Origin: Sipunculus nudus
Taxonomy: Eukaryota; Annelida; Sipuncula; Golfingiida; Sipunculidae
Reading direction: 5' to 3'
Assembly: GCA_026874595.1 (NCBI GenBank)
Contig: JAPPUL010000068.1
Span: 1,129,001-1,193,000 of the forward strand
DNA: 64,000 bases
Below the pieces are notes generated by a model, which was not told the origin of the DNA, did no database searches, and saw only the letters and a list, made by a program, of their open reading frames with translations. Of this stretch, positions 1 to 9,329 are shown piece after piece. Each line of letters opens with the position of its first letter. The first letter of the stretch is position 1. The position numbers were made by a program, and so were the translations under genes.

Positions 1-1
1 A

Positions 2-847
2 GGATATATAAGGGGAGTAGAATCTAGTTTAAAGCGTCTAAAAACAGACTATATAGACTTTCTATTGGTACATGCGCTAGGAGAGCGAGACACAGGACAT
101 GGTGGAGAGCTTTATAGATTGCAAGACGAAGCAATGCTAGAAGCGAATGAGCGACTTAAGGAACAAGGTAAAGTACGTTATCTTGGAGTATCGAGTCATA
201 ATTACAATGCAGCGCTGCAAGGGGAGTTAGACTACGCAATAGAGAGCGGAAAGTATAAACTACTAATGGTAGCATATAATTTCAAAGATCGTCCAGCAGG
301 GTACAATTTATTAAACGGTCTTGTGAAGCTATCGAAGAAGGCAAAATCAAATGGGGTAGCCTTTGTGGCAATGAAGACGTTGCGGGGTGCATCGGGATTA
401 AACCCTGAACTTAACGAAGGTAGATCATATGCCCAATCAGCATTCAAATGGGTGTTATCCAACGACTCAGTATCTTGCTTGGTGGTAACGATGCGAAGCC
501 ATGATCAGATACAGGAGTACATAAAGGCCTCAGGGCGGAAGGTAAGCCAAAGTGATATAAACTTATTAAAAGCAGTTAGCGCAAAAGATGATGATTGTGA
601 ACTTGGCTGTAATGAATGCGAGAGAGTATGTCCAAGTGGTGTTAAGGTATCGTCGATATTGCGTTACAACATGTATTTCAAGAACTACGGTATGGAGAAG
701 GAGGGTATTAGCTTGTACAAAGGGCTTAACGAGGACGTATCAGAGTGCTCAAGCTGTGTAGAGAGTCCGTGTATAAGAGCATGTTGTTTTAATGTAGATG
801 TAAAGCGGAAGTTAGAAGAGGCGCATAAGAATTTGCAGCTAGCTTAG
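2..847 (+). CDS. Aldo/keto reductase with C-terminal ferredoxin-like Cys clusters (5' truncated)
   Basis: NAD(P)H-dependent aldo/keto reductase. The reading frame is already open at base 2, and the upstream codons read as the AKR segment before the DYIDFLLVHA strand, so the first in-frame ATG near 65 is internal and the gene begins outside the window. The remaining barrel shows KVRYLGVSSHN and a lysine-containing FVAMKTLRG strand. The C-terminal tail carries two cysteine groups: C-x3-C-x2-C-x3-CP near bases 598-640, and C-x2-C-x4-C-x3-C near 751-790. Together they look like a two-cluster [4Fe-4S] ferredoxin module, as in the AKR subfamily with a 4Fe-4S tail. The substrate cannot be inferred. 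The catalytic Asp/Tyr region is missing because of truncation. Confidence 0.85.
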   Translation, partial: GYIRGVESSLKRLKTDYIDFLLVHALGERDTGHGGELYRLQDEAMLEANERLKEQGKVRYLGVSSHNYNAALQGELDYAIESGKYKLLMVAYNFKDRPAGYNLLNGLVKLSKKAKSNGVAFVAMKTLRGASGLNPELNEGRSYAQSAFKWVLSNDSVSCLVVTMRSHDQIQEYIKASGRKVSQSDINLLKAVSAKDDDCELGCNECERVCPSGVKVSSILRYNMYFKNYGMEKEGISLYKGLNEDVSECSSCVESPCIRACCFNVDVKRKLEEAHKNLQLA

Positions 848-920
848 TATGTAAGTGTAGTTCACGGGATAGTCTTTAAGTAAATGATATTAAAGAGACT
901 AAGGCAAGAAATGCAAGAGA

Positions 921-1304
921 GTGAGGATGCGGATAGAGATAAGAGAGATAGAGCTTGATGCGCTAGTAGGAGTATATGAACATGAGCGAATGAGGAAACA
1001 GAAGATAGTATTAAGTATAAGTCTAAAGGTATCTTCTGGGCGGGCATTTATAACGGATGAGTTAGAAGACGCCCTAGATTACGATAAACTCGAGCGCGAT
1101 TTACGAGAACATGTACGAGAGACAAGATATAAGCTAGTAGAAAAGCTAAGTTACGATATAATGGAATATCTTTTTTCTTACACAAAAAGTATACAAGAGA
1201 TAAATCTTGAGCTTAAGAAACCGGAGGCATTTACAAGTGGACGTGGCGAGGTTGTGCTAGTATGTGCAGGTATACGCGAAGGCGAAAGTTTTGTAATATT
1301 GTAA
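921..1304 (+). CDS. folB: Dihydroneopterin aldolase (FolB)
   Basis: About 125 residues, the usual size for the family. It converts 7,8-dihydroneopterin to 6-hydroxymethyl-dihydropterin in cytosolic folate synthesis. Family signatures are the opening I-x-I-x-x-I-E-x-D-A-L-x-G-V-Y-x-x-E segment, the ALDYDKLERDL stretch, the LVEKLSYDI helix and the closing strand with KKPEAF. The start is either GTG at 921 or ATG at 927; neither has a well-spaced ribosome site and the purine run before 921 fits both. It stands 73 bases after the reductase and 86 bases before rlmN, so co-transcription is plausible. No other folate gene is in the window. Confidence 0.88.
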   Translation: MRMRIEIREIELDALVGVYEHERMRKQKIVLSISLKVSSGRAFITDELEDALDYDKLERDLREHVRETRYKLVEKLSYDIMEYLFSYTKSIQEINLELKKPEAFTSGRGEVVLVCAGIREGESFVIL

Positions 1305-1390
1305 TTATTGAACAAGAGATGTTAAAAGACAGATATAGAGAAAAGAGCAAGATGTAGCTAAGAGAAAACGGAGGAAAAGAAAAGTAAAGA

Positions 1391-2455
1391 GTGCAGGGCA
1401 AAATAGAGTCAATATTAAACTACACAAAAAAAGAAATAGAAGAGCTTGTAATAAGGGCAGGATATGAGAGATATCGGAGCAAACAGATACAAAACTATAT
1501 ATACCAACAAGGGGTATATGATTTTGAACAGATGCAAACGCTTCCGAAGGGCTTACGTAACAATCTGGCAAGCGGATATAATGTAATAAGCTTAAAAGAG
1601 GTGGATAGACTTTCAAGCCGCGGAGGCGGGACAACAAAGGTAGTATACGAACTTGCAGATGGCAATAGGATAGAAAGTGTAGTAATACGAGAAGGAGGTA
1701 GAAAGAGTTTGTGCATCTCCTCCCAAGCGGGTTGCCCACTAGCCTGTACATTTTGTGCAACAGGGACAATGGGTTTAAAGCGGTCCTTATATGTCGATGA
1801 GATAGTGGGACAGTATTTGCTACTTAAGAAAGAGAATAAAAAGCTTGATAATATAATTTATATGGGGATGGGGGAGCCGTTTTTGAATTATAAAAATGTC
1901 CGAGGGTCTATAATGGCGTTGTTGGACACTGAGCTTGGAGGTTATGGTGCACGACGGATAACGGTATCAACAGCAGGCATAGCACGAGGGATAGAAAGGT
2001 TGGCAGATGATGAAGGTTTACAAAACATACGGCTTGCAGTATCGCTAACGACCTTAAATCAGAAGCTACGAAAGCAAATAATGCCGATAGCCAAGAAGAT
2101 AGATATAAAGGAACTATTAAAGTCGTTAAGATATTACACTAGAAAGACAGGCAAACGTATAACGCTAGAATACATAATGCTTGCGGGTGTAAATATGGGC
2201 AAAGAGGATGCAAAAGACTTAATTAAGCTATATAATAGCGAATTAAAGTTCAACTTAAATTTGATACCGTACAATAAGATAGAAGTATTAGAAGGAGCTC
2301 CTTTAGCGTATGAGGGGAAAAATTATGCAGAGCCGAGTGTAGGAGCGATAAAATATTTTAAAAACTACTTTAAATACACGAATCTAGAGGTAGTGGAGAG
2401 GAAGCGAAAGGGCCGAGAAATAAAGGCAGCCTGTGGCCAGTTAGTCCAAAGGTGA
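1391..2455 (+). CDS. rlmN: Dual-specificity 23S rRNA/tRNA adenine C2-methyltransferase RlmN
   Basis: Radical SAM enzyme that methylates C2 of A2503 in 23S rRNA and A37 of certain tRNAs. It is 354 residues, the normal length. The cluster motif C-x3-C-x2-C is seen as CPLACTFC (about residues 115-122), followed by GTMGLKR. The YMGMGEPFLN segment (SAM binding), the RRITVSTAG strand and the LAVSLTT strand are all present. The second, methyl-carrying cysteine lies near the C-terminus in AACGQL. The start appears to be GTG at 1391 after an A/G-rich leader. A minus-strand frame inside (1305-1769) is a shadow. Confidence 0.95.
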   Translation: MQGKIESILNYTKKEIEELVIRAGYERYRSKQIQNYIYQQGVYDFEQMQTLPKGLRNNLASGYNVISLKEVDRLSSRGGGTTKVVYELADGNRIESVVIREGGRKSLCISSQAGCPLACTFCATGTMGLKRSLYVDEIVGQYLLLKKENKKLDNIIYMGMGEPFLNYKNVRGSIMALLDTELGGYGARRITVSTAGIARGIERLADDEGLQNIRLAVSLTTLNQKLRKQIMPIAKKIDIKELLKSLRYYTRKTGKRITLEYIMLAGVNMGKEDAKDLIKLYNSELKFNLNLIPYNKIEVLEGAPLAYEGKNYAEPSVGAIKYFKNYFKYTNLEVVERKRKGREIKAACGQLVQR

Positions 2456-2544
2456 TAAAAAAAAACAAAGACAATGTGAAACTAATATAGCTTATAGGGT
2501 ATATTTAGATTGTATGTAGCAATGGTTATGGATGTAGGTATGTG

Positions 2545-2577
2545 GAGGGAATATAGAGGGAATATAGAGGGAATATA
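2545..2577. repeat. 11-bp tandem repeat, three copies
   Basis: Three exact copies of gagggaatata lie in the 168-base gap between rlmN and the YhcC-family gene, ending 46 bases before the latter's start. A diverged further copy (agaaagaatata) follows. The unit holds a GAGGG core resembling a ribosome-binding site, though too far upstream to serve this ATG. No other feature was seen in the gap. Confidence 0.9.
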
Positions 2578-2623
2578 GTTGTATAGAAAGAATATAGAAA
2601 CAATAGAATGGAGATAAAAGAGA

Positions 2624-3607
2624 ATGTTTAGAGGCAACAAAAGATATAACAATATAGGAGCCTATTTGCGAGGTGTATACGGGGAGAGGGCCTTTAAAGT
2701 ATGTATAGATGCAGGGTTCACTTGTCCGAACAGGGATGGTTCAAAGGGGCGAGGAGGCTGTATATACTGCAATGTAGATAGTTTCACGCCAAACGATGCA
2801 AGGATAGAAAATAGTGTAAGGAAGCAGCTTGATGCTGGGATTAGATATCAGAAGGAGCGTTATGGAGGCAAAAAGTTCATAGCGTACTTTCAGGCGTTCT
2901 CATCAACTTATGGGGAAGTAGATTATTTAAAACGAGTATATGAGGAGGCACTGCGTCATCCTGAGGTAGTAGGTTTATCGATAGGCACAAGGCCAGACTG
3001 TATAAATGATGAGATATTGTATTTAATAAGCGGCTATGCAAAAAAGCAGGAGGTATGGATAGAGTATGGTCTTCAAAGCATGCATGACAAGACTTTGGAG
3101 TTAATAAATAGGGGACATGACTTAAAATGCTTTCATGATACCTATATGCAAACGAGAAAGTATAAAGACATAAAAATATGTGTACATGTAATACATGGCC
3201 TTCCCAACGAGACAAATAAAATGCAGCTTGATACAATAAAGTATCTGTCAGACATAGGAATAGATGGTATAAAGATACATCAATTGCATGTGGTGAAGAA
3301 GACGAAAATGGAGAAGATGTACAAGCGGGGAGAATTTAGTTTAATGAGTTTAGATAATTATCTATATCTGTTATCAGAATCACTTAGCTTACTATCAAGC
3401 GACGTTGTAATACATAGATTATTTGGGCTTGGTCCGAAGGATTTGTTAATAGCGCCTGACTGGGATATAGGCAAGGGGCAGTTTAACACGTTAATAGATA
3501 AATATTTGGAAGAGAATAATTATTATCAGGGGATGAGTCATGATTATTTTGGGATGCTGGATGTAGTTGGTCAGCCGAAGATATATGAGGAACGGGTTTT
3601 TGTGTAA
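2624..3607 (+). CDS. TIGR01212 / YhcC-family radical SAM protein
   Basis: 327 residues of the family annotated as TIGR01212 or YhcC, often described as Elp3-like in fold and of unproven function. The N-terminal N-x-x-G-x-Y-L-R stretch, then KVCIDAGFTCPNRDG and GGCIYC give the atypical spaced cysteines (near residues 27, 34, 46 and 49). The interior KFIAYFQAFSSTY, IGTRPDC, WIEYGLQS and HVIHGLPNET are all diagnostic. ATG 2624 follows a purine-rich run (ggagataaaagaga). It has no evident operon partner: the cyclase starts 177 bases downstream after a possible terminator. Confidence 0.9.
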   Translation: MFRGNKRYNNIGAYLRGVYGERAFKVCIDAGFTCPNRDGSKGRGGCIYCNVDSFTPNDARIENSVRKQLDAGIRYQKERYGGKKFIAYFQAFSSTYGEVDYLKRVYEEALRHPEVVGLSIGTRPDCINDEILYLISGYAKKQEVWIEYGLQSMHDKTLELINRGHDLKCFHDTYMQTRKYKDIKICVHVIHGLPNETNKMQLDTIKYLSDIGIDGIKIHQLHVVKKTKMEKMYKRGEFSLMSLDNYLYLLSESLSLLSSDVVIHRLFGLGPKDLLIAPDWDIGKGQFNTLIDKYLEENNYYQGMSHDYFGMLDVVGQPKIYEERVFV

Positions 3608-3626
3608 TGTCAAAGCGCTTTTTAGT

Positions 3627-3646
3627 AGACTTTTCTAAGAAAAGTT
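3627..3646 (+). terminator. Weak intrinsic-terminator candidate after the YhcC-family gene
   Basis: An 8-base inverted repeat (acttttct / agaaaagt) separated by one base sits 20 bases after the stop and is followed by TTT. The stem is A/T-rich and the U tract short, so it would be weak. A real hairpin would open one or two pairs to make a loop. Confidence 0.35.
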
Positions 3647-3721
3647 TTAATAAAAGAGAGAAAGGGTTAAAAAAAAAGATATAGATAAGGGCTTAGGAGG
3701 TGATAATATATTGGTATGGCA

Positions 3722-3757
3722 GATAGGATTTAGAGGATAGGATTTAGAGGATAGGAT
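3722..3757. repeat. 14-bp tandem repeat, about 2.6 copies
   Basis: gataggatttagag occurs twice exactly, followed by a partial copy (gataggat), ending 27 bases before the cyclase TTG start. Like the other leader repeats in this window it is purine-rich with AGGA/GAGG cores. It may have arisen by slippage. Confidence 0.88.
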
Positions 3758-3784
3758 GCAAGATTATATGAATGAGAGGCTATT

Positions 3785-6280
3785 TTGGAAAGGCTAAAGG
3801 AATTTATAAAGGCTAATATAGGGTTATTTACAGTACTTTTCATGTCTACATTATTCATGCTGCTTTATATGTCAGGGATGATGGAGAATGTAGAAAACAT
3901 AGTGGTAGACGAGGTAGTACTTCTTACGAGTAAACAAAAGAGTCCAGGTAATAATATAGTATATGCACATACAAGCCAAAGGGGACTTAAGGAGGCAGAA
4001 GCGGTATATAATATGGGCTGGCCGTGGCGGCGGTCTTTTTACAAACGGTTAATAGATTTTCTAAATAAATCAGGGGCGAGGTTAATAGTATTTGATTCTA
4101 TGTTTTCTGAGACATCGGTCTATAGTTATGTAGGGGAGAAGGATGACGAAGTCTTTGCAGAGGCAGTAAGTGAAGCTGAGAATATAATAATAGGGATGGC
4201 ATTCTACTCTACGAAAGAAGATGTTGGAAAACTGATAGAACGAAAGATAGAAACGTTGAAAGCAAAGCCCCTAACGGAGCTTAAAGGGCTTTTAAAGGGA
4301 CGGCTAAAAGCTCTAAAGGGTTTCAAGTTATTGTCAAGCGAGTCAGAGTTAAATAGCCTTGATACAGAGGGGGTTTATGAATTATTGAACGGCTATTTTA
4401 AGGCAACATTATTATCGAGGTACAAAAAACAACAGCTAGCATTTTTAAAGAAGTACTCAATCTCGGTTAAAGAGGAAGAGGAGAGTGATAAGATAATTGA
4501 GTATTATAGAACAGTCCCACCTATAAAGGAGCTTAGAGACAATACATTGCAGGTATCGGGAGTTGAGGGGCCACTTGACACTGATGGCAAAGCCAGGCGG
4601 ACGCCTCTTTTGATGAGGTACTGGGGGAATTATTATCCGAGTTTATCCTTTGCAACAGTATATCATTATTTAAAACCGAAGGAGGTAGTGGTAAAGGATG
4701 ACGAGATACAAATTGATGATAAGAAGATACCGTTAGACAATAATGGAAATATAAGATTAAAGTTTTACGGGACAAGGCATATCTATCCAACCTTTTACCA
4801 TATAGACATGCTAAGGGTATATGATCATATAAAGGAGCTATGCGCTTATTATAAAGAGGAATTAAAAAAGGATGATATAAAAGAGGAGGATATATATAAA
4901 GATTATAGTTTACTTAAAAAGTTACGTAAAGAGGTTTTGGCAAGTAATCCTGATTTAGTAAAGAAGGTGCCAGATAATGTTATAAACAAAGTAAATACAA
5001 AAGCGTTTAAAGATAAGATAGTGTTAATAGGGTCAATAGCGCCGGGAATGTTTGACCAGCGGGCAACGCCATTTGATCAGAAGGAGACAGGAGTGCATGT
5101 ACATGCAACGGCAGTAGACAACATACTAAATAATGATATGCTGCGCGAGTATAGAGGGGAGTGGAGTTTGGGAGTAATAATATTCCTATTGCCGTTACTT
5201 TTATATGTAGTAGTTAACAGGTTGTCTATGGGATATGGGATATTGGTATTATTGGGATTTATATTTTTGATAGTGTTAATAGGCTTTATGCTCTACACAC
5301 AATTAAATATTTTACTAGATTTTGGGACAATAACAATGAGTCTACTTTTCACTTTTCCGGTGACAAGTATATTAAAATATTTTAAAGAGAGTAAGCAGAA
5401 AAAGTATATAAAAGGTGTATTTGGGCAGTATTTATCGCCGGCAGTGATAGACATAATAATAGAAGATCCGGATAAGCTGCAGCTTGGAGGAGTAAATCGG
5501 GAGATAACGTCGTTTTTTTCGGATATAGAGAAGTTCACAACGATATCAGAAAAGCTAAGTCCCAAAGAACTGGTCGGACTTTTAAATAGTTATTTAACAG
5601 AAATGTGCGACATAATAATAAAATATGATGGAGTAGTAGACAAATTTGAAGGGGATGCAATAATAGCATTTTGGGGAGCTCCGCTGGATCAAGAAGACCA
5701 TGCAAGGAGGGCAATATCAGCAGTACTTGATATACAAGATAGGATGAAGGAGTTAGTGGGGTTGTGGTCGGAATATGGTCTTACGGATTTAAGGATGCGG
5801 ATAGGGATAAATTCAGGCAATGCGGTGGTAGGGAACATGGGTTCTCGCCAGCGTATGGATTATACGATGATAGGTGATACAGTAAATCTTGCGGCACGGA
5901 TTGAGGGAGTAAATAAATTTTATGGTACATATACAATGATATCTGATGCCACATACGAATTTGTAAAAGATCTAGTAGAAGTACGAGAGGTGGACAAAGT
6001 GCGTGTAGTTGGACGAAGCACTGCGGTAATTTTGTATGAGATATTGGGACGAAAAGGAGAGATTGAAGCACTAAAGAGACAATTACAATTGAATCATGAA
6101 GAAGGGTATGAGTATTATAGGCGTATGGAGTTTGAAAAAGCGCAGAAGCTATTCAAAAGTTCTTTAGAGCTTTTTGGAGATGATATGTTATCTAAGGTAT
6201 ATTATGAAAGGTGCAGACAATTTTTAGAGAAGTCGCCGGGTGAGGGTTGGGATGGAGTAACAAATTTAGATAAAAAGTAG
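3785..6280 (+). CDS. CHASE2-domain membrane adenylate cyclase with C-terminal TPR-like tail
   Basis: 831-residue class III nucleotide cyclase. The N-terminal membrane segment is at about 12-31. A CHASE2 extracytoplasmic sensor runs to about 445, ending in GSIAPGMFDQRATPF and the conserved GVHVHATAVDN. A cluster of membrane helices spans about 460-535, and the cyclase domain about 570-755. Catalytic features are FFSDIEKFT (first metal Asp), KFEGDAIIAFWGAP (second Asp, with the Lys typical of ATP cyclases), IGINSGNAVVGNMGS and YTMIGDTVNLAARIE (Asp of the adenine-selective pair plus transition-state Asn/Arg). The last 70 residues resemble a TPR pair. It likely makes cAMP in response to an envelope signal. 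The TTG start follows gagaggc. An alternative start cannot be excluded. Confidence 0.93.
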   Translation: MERLKEFIKANIGLFTVLFMSTLFMLLYMSGMMENVENIVVDEVVLLTSKQKSPGNNIVYAHTSQRGLKEAEAVYNMGWPWRRSFYKRLIDFLNKSGARLIVFDSMFSETSVYSYVGEKDDEVFAEAVSEAENIIIGMAFYSTKEDVGKLIERKIETLKAKPLTELKGLLKGRLKALKGFKLLSSESELNSLDTEGVYELLNGYFKATLLSRYKKQQLAFLKKYSISVKEEEESDKIIEYYRTVPPIKELRDNTLQVSGVEGPLDTDGKARRTPLLMRYWGNYYPSLSFATVYHYLKPKEVVVKDDEIQIDDKKIPLDNNGNIRLKFYGTRHIYPTFYHIDMLRVYDHIKELCAYYKEELKKDDIKEEDIYKDYSLLKKLRKEVLASNPDLVKKVPDNVINKVNTKAFKDKIVLIGSIAPGMFDQRATPFDQKETGVHVHATAVDNILNNDMLREYRGEWSLGVIIFLLPLLLYVVVNRLSMGYGILVLLGFIFLIVLIGFMLYTQLNILLDFGTITMSLLFTFPVTSILKYFKESKQKKYIKGVFGQYLSPAVIDIIIEDPDKLQLGGVNREITSFFSDIEKFTTISEKLSPKELVGLLNSYLTEMCDIIIKYDGVVDKFEGDAIIAFWGAPLDQEDHARRAISAVLDIQDRMKELVGLWSEYGLTDLRMRIGINSGNAVVGNMGSRQRMDYTMIGDTVNLAARIEGVNKFYGTYTMISDATYEFVKDLVEVREVDKVRVVGRSTAVILYEILGRKGEIEALKRQLQLNHEEGYEYYRRMEFEKAQKLFKSSLELFGDDMLSKVYYERCRQFLEKSPGEGWDGVTNLDKK

Positions 6281-6297
6281 GAGGACAGGCAGTTAAA

Positions 6298-6534
6298 ATG
6301 CGGAAAGGAGAAGAACAGATATTAAAAGAATTAAAAGAATTTCCAAACGATATGCTTGAAGTGGTGCTTAGGATAATAAGACATTTGAAGGAAGACATGC
6401 ATCTAGGCTTGGATAGAAAAGGTTCGGAGAATAAAGAGATAAAAGAGTTACTAAAGAAGAATAAATCTAAAGTAAGTCCAGGAGGCGAGAAGGAAGGGCA
6501 TAGTTATTTTTCGATACAAGAGATGTCAGAATAA
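6298..6534 (+). CDS. Small hypothetical protein downstream of the cyclase
   Basis: 78 residues, 17 bases after the cyclase stop, with an AGGAGG-type site (gtaggaggacag) well placed before the ATG, so it is probably translated and co-transcribed. The N-terminal 40 residues form an amphipathic helical segment (ILKELKEFPNDMLEVVLRI) that faintly resembles the DUF2281/antitoxin-like helical pattern. The rest is charged and probably disordered. No motif identifies a function. A link to cyclase signalling is only positional. Confidence 0.6.
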   Translation: MRKGEEQILKELKEFPNDMLEVVLRIIRHLKEDMHLGLDRKGSENKEIKELLKKNKSKVSPGGEKEGHSYFSIQEMSE

Positions 6535-6613
6535 TAATTTAAGCAGATTATATGCTTTATATAGTATACCACGCTTAGAATGGGCTTCTCTGTAATAGGC
6601 ATATAAAACTGAT

Positions 6614-8863
6614 TTAATTAATAGATGCCTTTTTAAGGAGCAAAGAACTAGTCAAAACGGAGACAGAACTAAAAGCCATAGCAAATCCTGCAATCATGGG
6701 GTTAAGGAGCCCAAAGGCCGCAAAAGGTATGCCAATGACGTTATATATTGAAGCCCAAAACAAGTTACGTTTAATGGTGGCCATAGATTTACGGCTAAGG
6801 TTAATAGCCTTTATAACATCATCTAAAGAGCTATTAATTAGAGTGATATCGGCGGCCTGAATAGCGATATTCGATGCAGAGGCAAGGGAGAAGCTAATAT
6901 TAGCTTGAGCAAGGGCCGGAGCATCATTAATGCCATCTCCGACCATAGCCACACAACTATTATTCTTTTGTAAGTTTTTAATAAAGTCAATTTTCTGATT
7001 GGGTAAAAGGTCATAATGAACATTTTTGATATTTAGGGTACTGGCAACATTAAGGCAAGCATTTTTGTGGTCGCCGCTTAATATAATGGTATTAAGCCTC
7101 ATATCATGTAATTTAGAGATAGCAGAAGAGGCCTCAGGTCTAATTTGGTCAAACAAAGCAATAATACCTATAATGTATTTGCTATTAGCAATAAGGATAA
7201 TAGACTTACCCTGTTCCAACAGGTTCTGATAGATGTTTTTATGAGAATTATTTTCAAAAGAGATATTAAGAGAAATCATTAAGCTCATATTACCCAAGAC
7301 AAATGGTTTATTATTGATACTTCCTGAGATGCCCTGTCCGCTAAAGACTTTAAAATTTGAAACGTCATATTGTTTAGCGTCAAAAACATTTAGCTGGATG
7401 GCTTTATTAATGACAGCAGAGGCCAGAGGGTGCTCAGATAGATTTTCAAGGGTAGCAGCATAATTTATAATTTGGTTTTGTGCAATATTGGAGTCAAGAG
7501 AAACGATATCGGTAACAGAGGGTTTGCCAAAGGTGAGGGTACCGGTTTTATCAAAGACAATGGTATCAACATTCTTGGTATTTTCTAAGACGAGAGCATT
7601 TTTGATAAGGATGCCATTCAAAGCGCCTTTGCCGATACCAACGACGATAGCAGTAGGGGTTGCAAGGCCCAAGGCACAAGGACAAGCAATAACTAAAACA
7701 GCAACCGTATTGATAAGAGGAATCGATAAATTAGAGACGGAATTAGAGGCAACCAATCCAAAAGATAATAAAGCCCACCAAGCAAAGAAAGTAATTAAAG
7801 CCAAAGCGAGTACAATAGGAACGAATATAGAAGAGACCTTATCAGCGAATCGTTGAATATTGGTTTTAGATCTTAAAGCCTGCTGAACGACAGAGATAAT
7901 AGAAGCGAGGAAGGTATCATTACCGATTTTCTTAGCACAAACTTTAATAAAGCCATTTTGATTAATAGAGCCACTCTGCACGTCATCCCCGGTTGAAACA
8001 AATATGGGGATGGGTTCTCCGGTGAACATAGAGCAATCGACATAAGTCTGTCCGAAGACGACACTCCCATCCACAGGGATTTTATCCCCGGGTCTAACAG
8101 CAACAATATCATCGATTAAGATATCCCTAACATGTACTTTGATTTCTTTGTCATTCCGAATAACGGTAGCAAACTGCGGCTGTAAAGCAACAAGCTGCTT
8201 AATGGCAGAAGAAGTTTTGTTTTGAGCAATAGCCTCCATATACTTTCCAAGCAAGACTAAAGAGATAACAACAGCAGAAGCCTCAAAGTATAAATAACCG
8301 GATATGAGTTTAAAAGTAACAAAAGAGCTATAAAAGAAAGCGGTCAAAGTGCCTAAAGAGACAAGGGTATCCATATTGGACTGTAGATGCCGAGCTTTTT
8401 TAAGGGCTGGAACGATGAAGTGAGAACCTGGGTAAAACTGCACAAGAGCGGTAAGTATGAAGAGGATATAGTTTTTGAAAGGCAAGTTAATATTGAACAT
8501 AGAGATAATGAAGACAGGAATAGATAAGGAGGCAGCAAAAATGAGTTTTTGTTTAAGAGATTGTTTTAGAGAGGATTGTATCTGCTCAGAGTGGGTATCA
8601 AAGATGGATTCTTGTTGAAATACAGAGGACTTGTAACCGGAGTCATTAATAGCGTTTACAATCTGCGAAGAGCTAATTAGGTTAGGATTGAAGTGAACAA
8701 AAGCCTTGTGTTCCTGCAAACTAACGTTAGCGGAGGCCACTCCATCTAGCTTAGATATGGTATTAGTAACGGAAGCCGAACAAGCGGAACAAGTCATACC
8801 GGAGACAGAAAAGACTTTAGAAATATCGTTATGTTCTTTATAGGTTTGTTGTTGCTGTTGCAT
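6614..8863 (-). CDS. copA: Copper-exporting P1B-type ATPase CopA
   Basis: 749 residues, normal for the family. It drives Cu(I) out of the cytoplasm using ATP. One N-terminal heavy-metal domain carries GMTCSAC (about residues 21-27). The transmembrane metal site is CPC at residues 394-396 (IACPCALGLATPT). The phosphorylation motif DKTGTLT is near 438, with the SEHPLA histidine motif, the TGEP actuator motif and the hinge GDGINDAPA also present. The start is ATG with GGCGAGG just upstream. copZ is 12 bases upstream in the same operon. The coding strand uses pyrimidine-ending codons, unlike the flanking plus-strand genes (see findings). An N-terminal QQQQQ run is unusual. Confidence 0.97.
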   Translation of the reverse strand: MQQQQQTYKEHNDISKVFSVSGMTCSACSASVTNTISKLDGVASANVSLQEHKAFVHFNPNLISSSQIVNAINDSGYKSSVFQQESIFDTHSEQIQSSLKQSLKQKLIFAASLSIPVFIISMFNINLPFKNYILFILTALVQFYPGSHFIVPALKKARHLQSNMDTLVSLGTLTAFFYSSFVTFKLISGYLYFEASAVVISLVLLGKYMEAIAQNKTSSAIKQLVALQPQFATVIRNDKEIKVHVRDILIDDIVAVRPGDKIPVDGSVVFGQTYVDCSMFTGEPIPIFVSTGDDVQSGSINQNGFIKVCAKKIGNDTFLASIISVVQQALRSKTNIQRFADKVSSIFVPIVLALALITFFAWWALLSFGLVASNSVSNLSIPLINTVAVLVIACPCALGLATPTAIVVGIGKGALNGILIKNALVLENTKNVDTIVFDKTGTLTFGKPSVTDIVSLDSNIAQNQIINYAATLENLSEHPLASAVINKAIQLNVFDAKQYDVSNFKVFSGQGISGSINNKPFVLGNMSLMISLNISFENNSHKNIYQNLLEQGKSIILIANSKYIIGIIALFDQIRPEASSAISKLHDMRLNTIILSGDHKNACLNVASTLNIKNVHYDLLPNQKIDFIKNLQKNNSCVAMVGDGINDAPALAQANISFSLASASNIAIQAADITLINSSLDDVIKAINLSRKSMATIKRNLFWASIYNVIGIPFAAFGLLNPMIAGFAMAFSSVSVLTSSLLLKKASIN

Positions 8864-8875
8864 TACCTCGCCTTT

Positions 8876-9094
8876 TTAACTATCTAAATTTACTCTAAAG
8901 CCTGCCTTTTGAATAGCCTCACGAGCAGTATTGTTAATATCTAAGATAGAGTCATCATAATCGAAGTCGACAGTATTATTCTTCAAAGAGACAGAAACAG
9001 AAGAAATACCGTTAATAGAAAGAGCCTTGTTAATTCTAGAAACGCAATGAGAACAAGACATACCCAAGACGTTAAAAGAAGAATGTTTAGCCAT
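8876..9094 (-). CDS. copZ: Copper chaperone CopZ
   Basis: 72-residue single heavy-metal-associated domain with GMSCSHC near residues 11-17. It hands Cu(I) to the CopA ATPase encoded immediately downstream. The ribosome site GGAGG lies 7 bases before the ATG. The protein has the usual beta-alpha-beta-beta-alpha-beta length. The 235-base gap to adk on the other strand must hold the divergent promoters. I saw no CueR-like or CsoR-like operator that I could support. Confidence 0.95.
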   Translation of the reverse strand: MAKHSSFNVLGMSCSHCVSRINKALSINGISSVSVSLKNNTVDFDYDDSILDINNTAREAIQKAGFRVNLDS

Positions 9095-9329
9095 AAAAAA
9101 ACCTCCGATAAACCTAATAAAGAGCTATTCACTCTAAAGACAAAAGCTAATAAAAACAAAGCATAAAGTATATACCCAAATGCTAGAGGAAAGATTACAA
9201 AGGGAAGGAGTTTTTGATAAAAAAAAGTATAAATAAAATATAAATAATAGAAAATGGAAAGAATAAATAGCTAGATTTGAAATAAGGGTAGAAAGGAGCG
9301 TTTTAGAAAATAGAAAAAGGGGAAAAGGA

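Noticed and set aside
1305-1769. 154-residue minus-strand frame over the start of rlmN
   Set aside because: Leucine/serine-rich reverse reading of purine-rich coding DNA; rlmN is unmistakable on the other strand.
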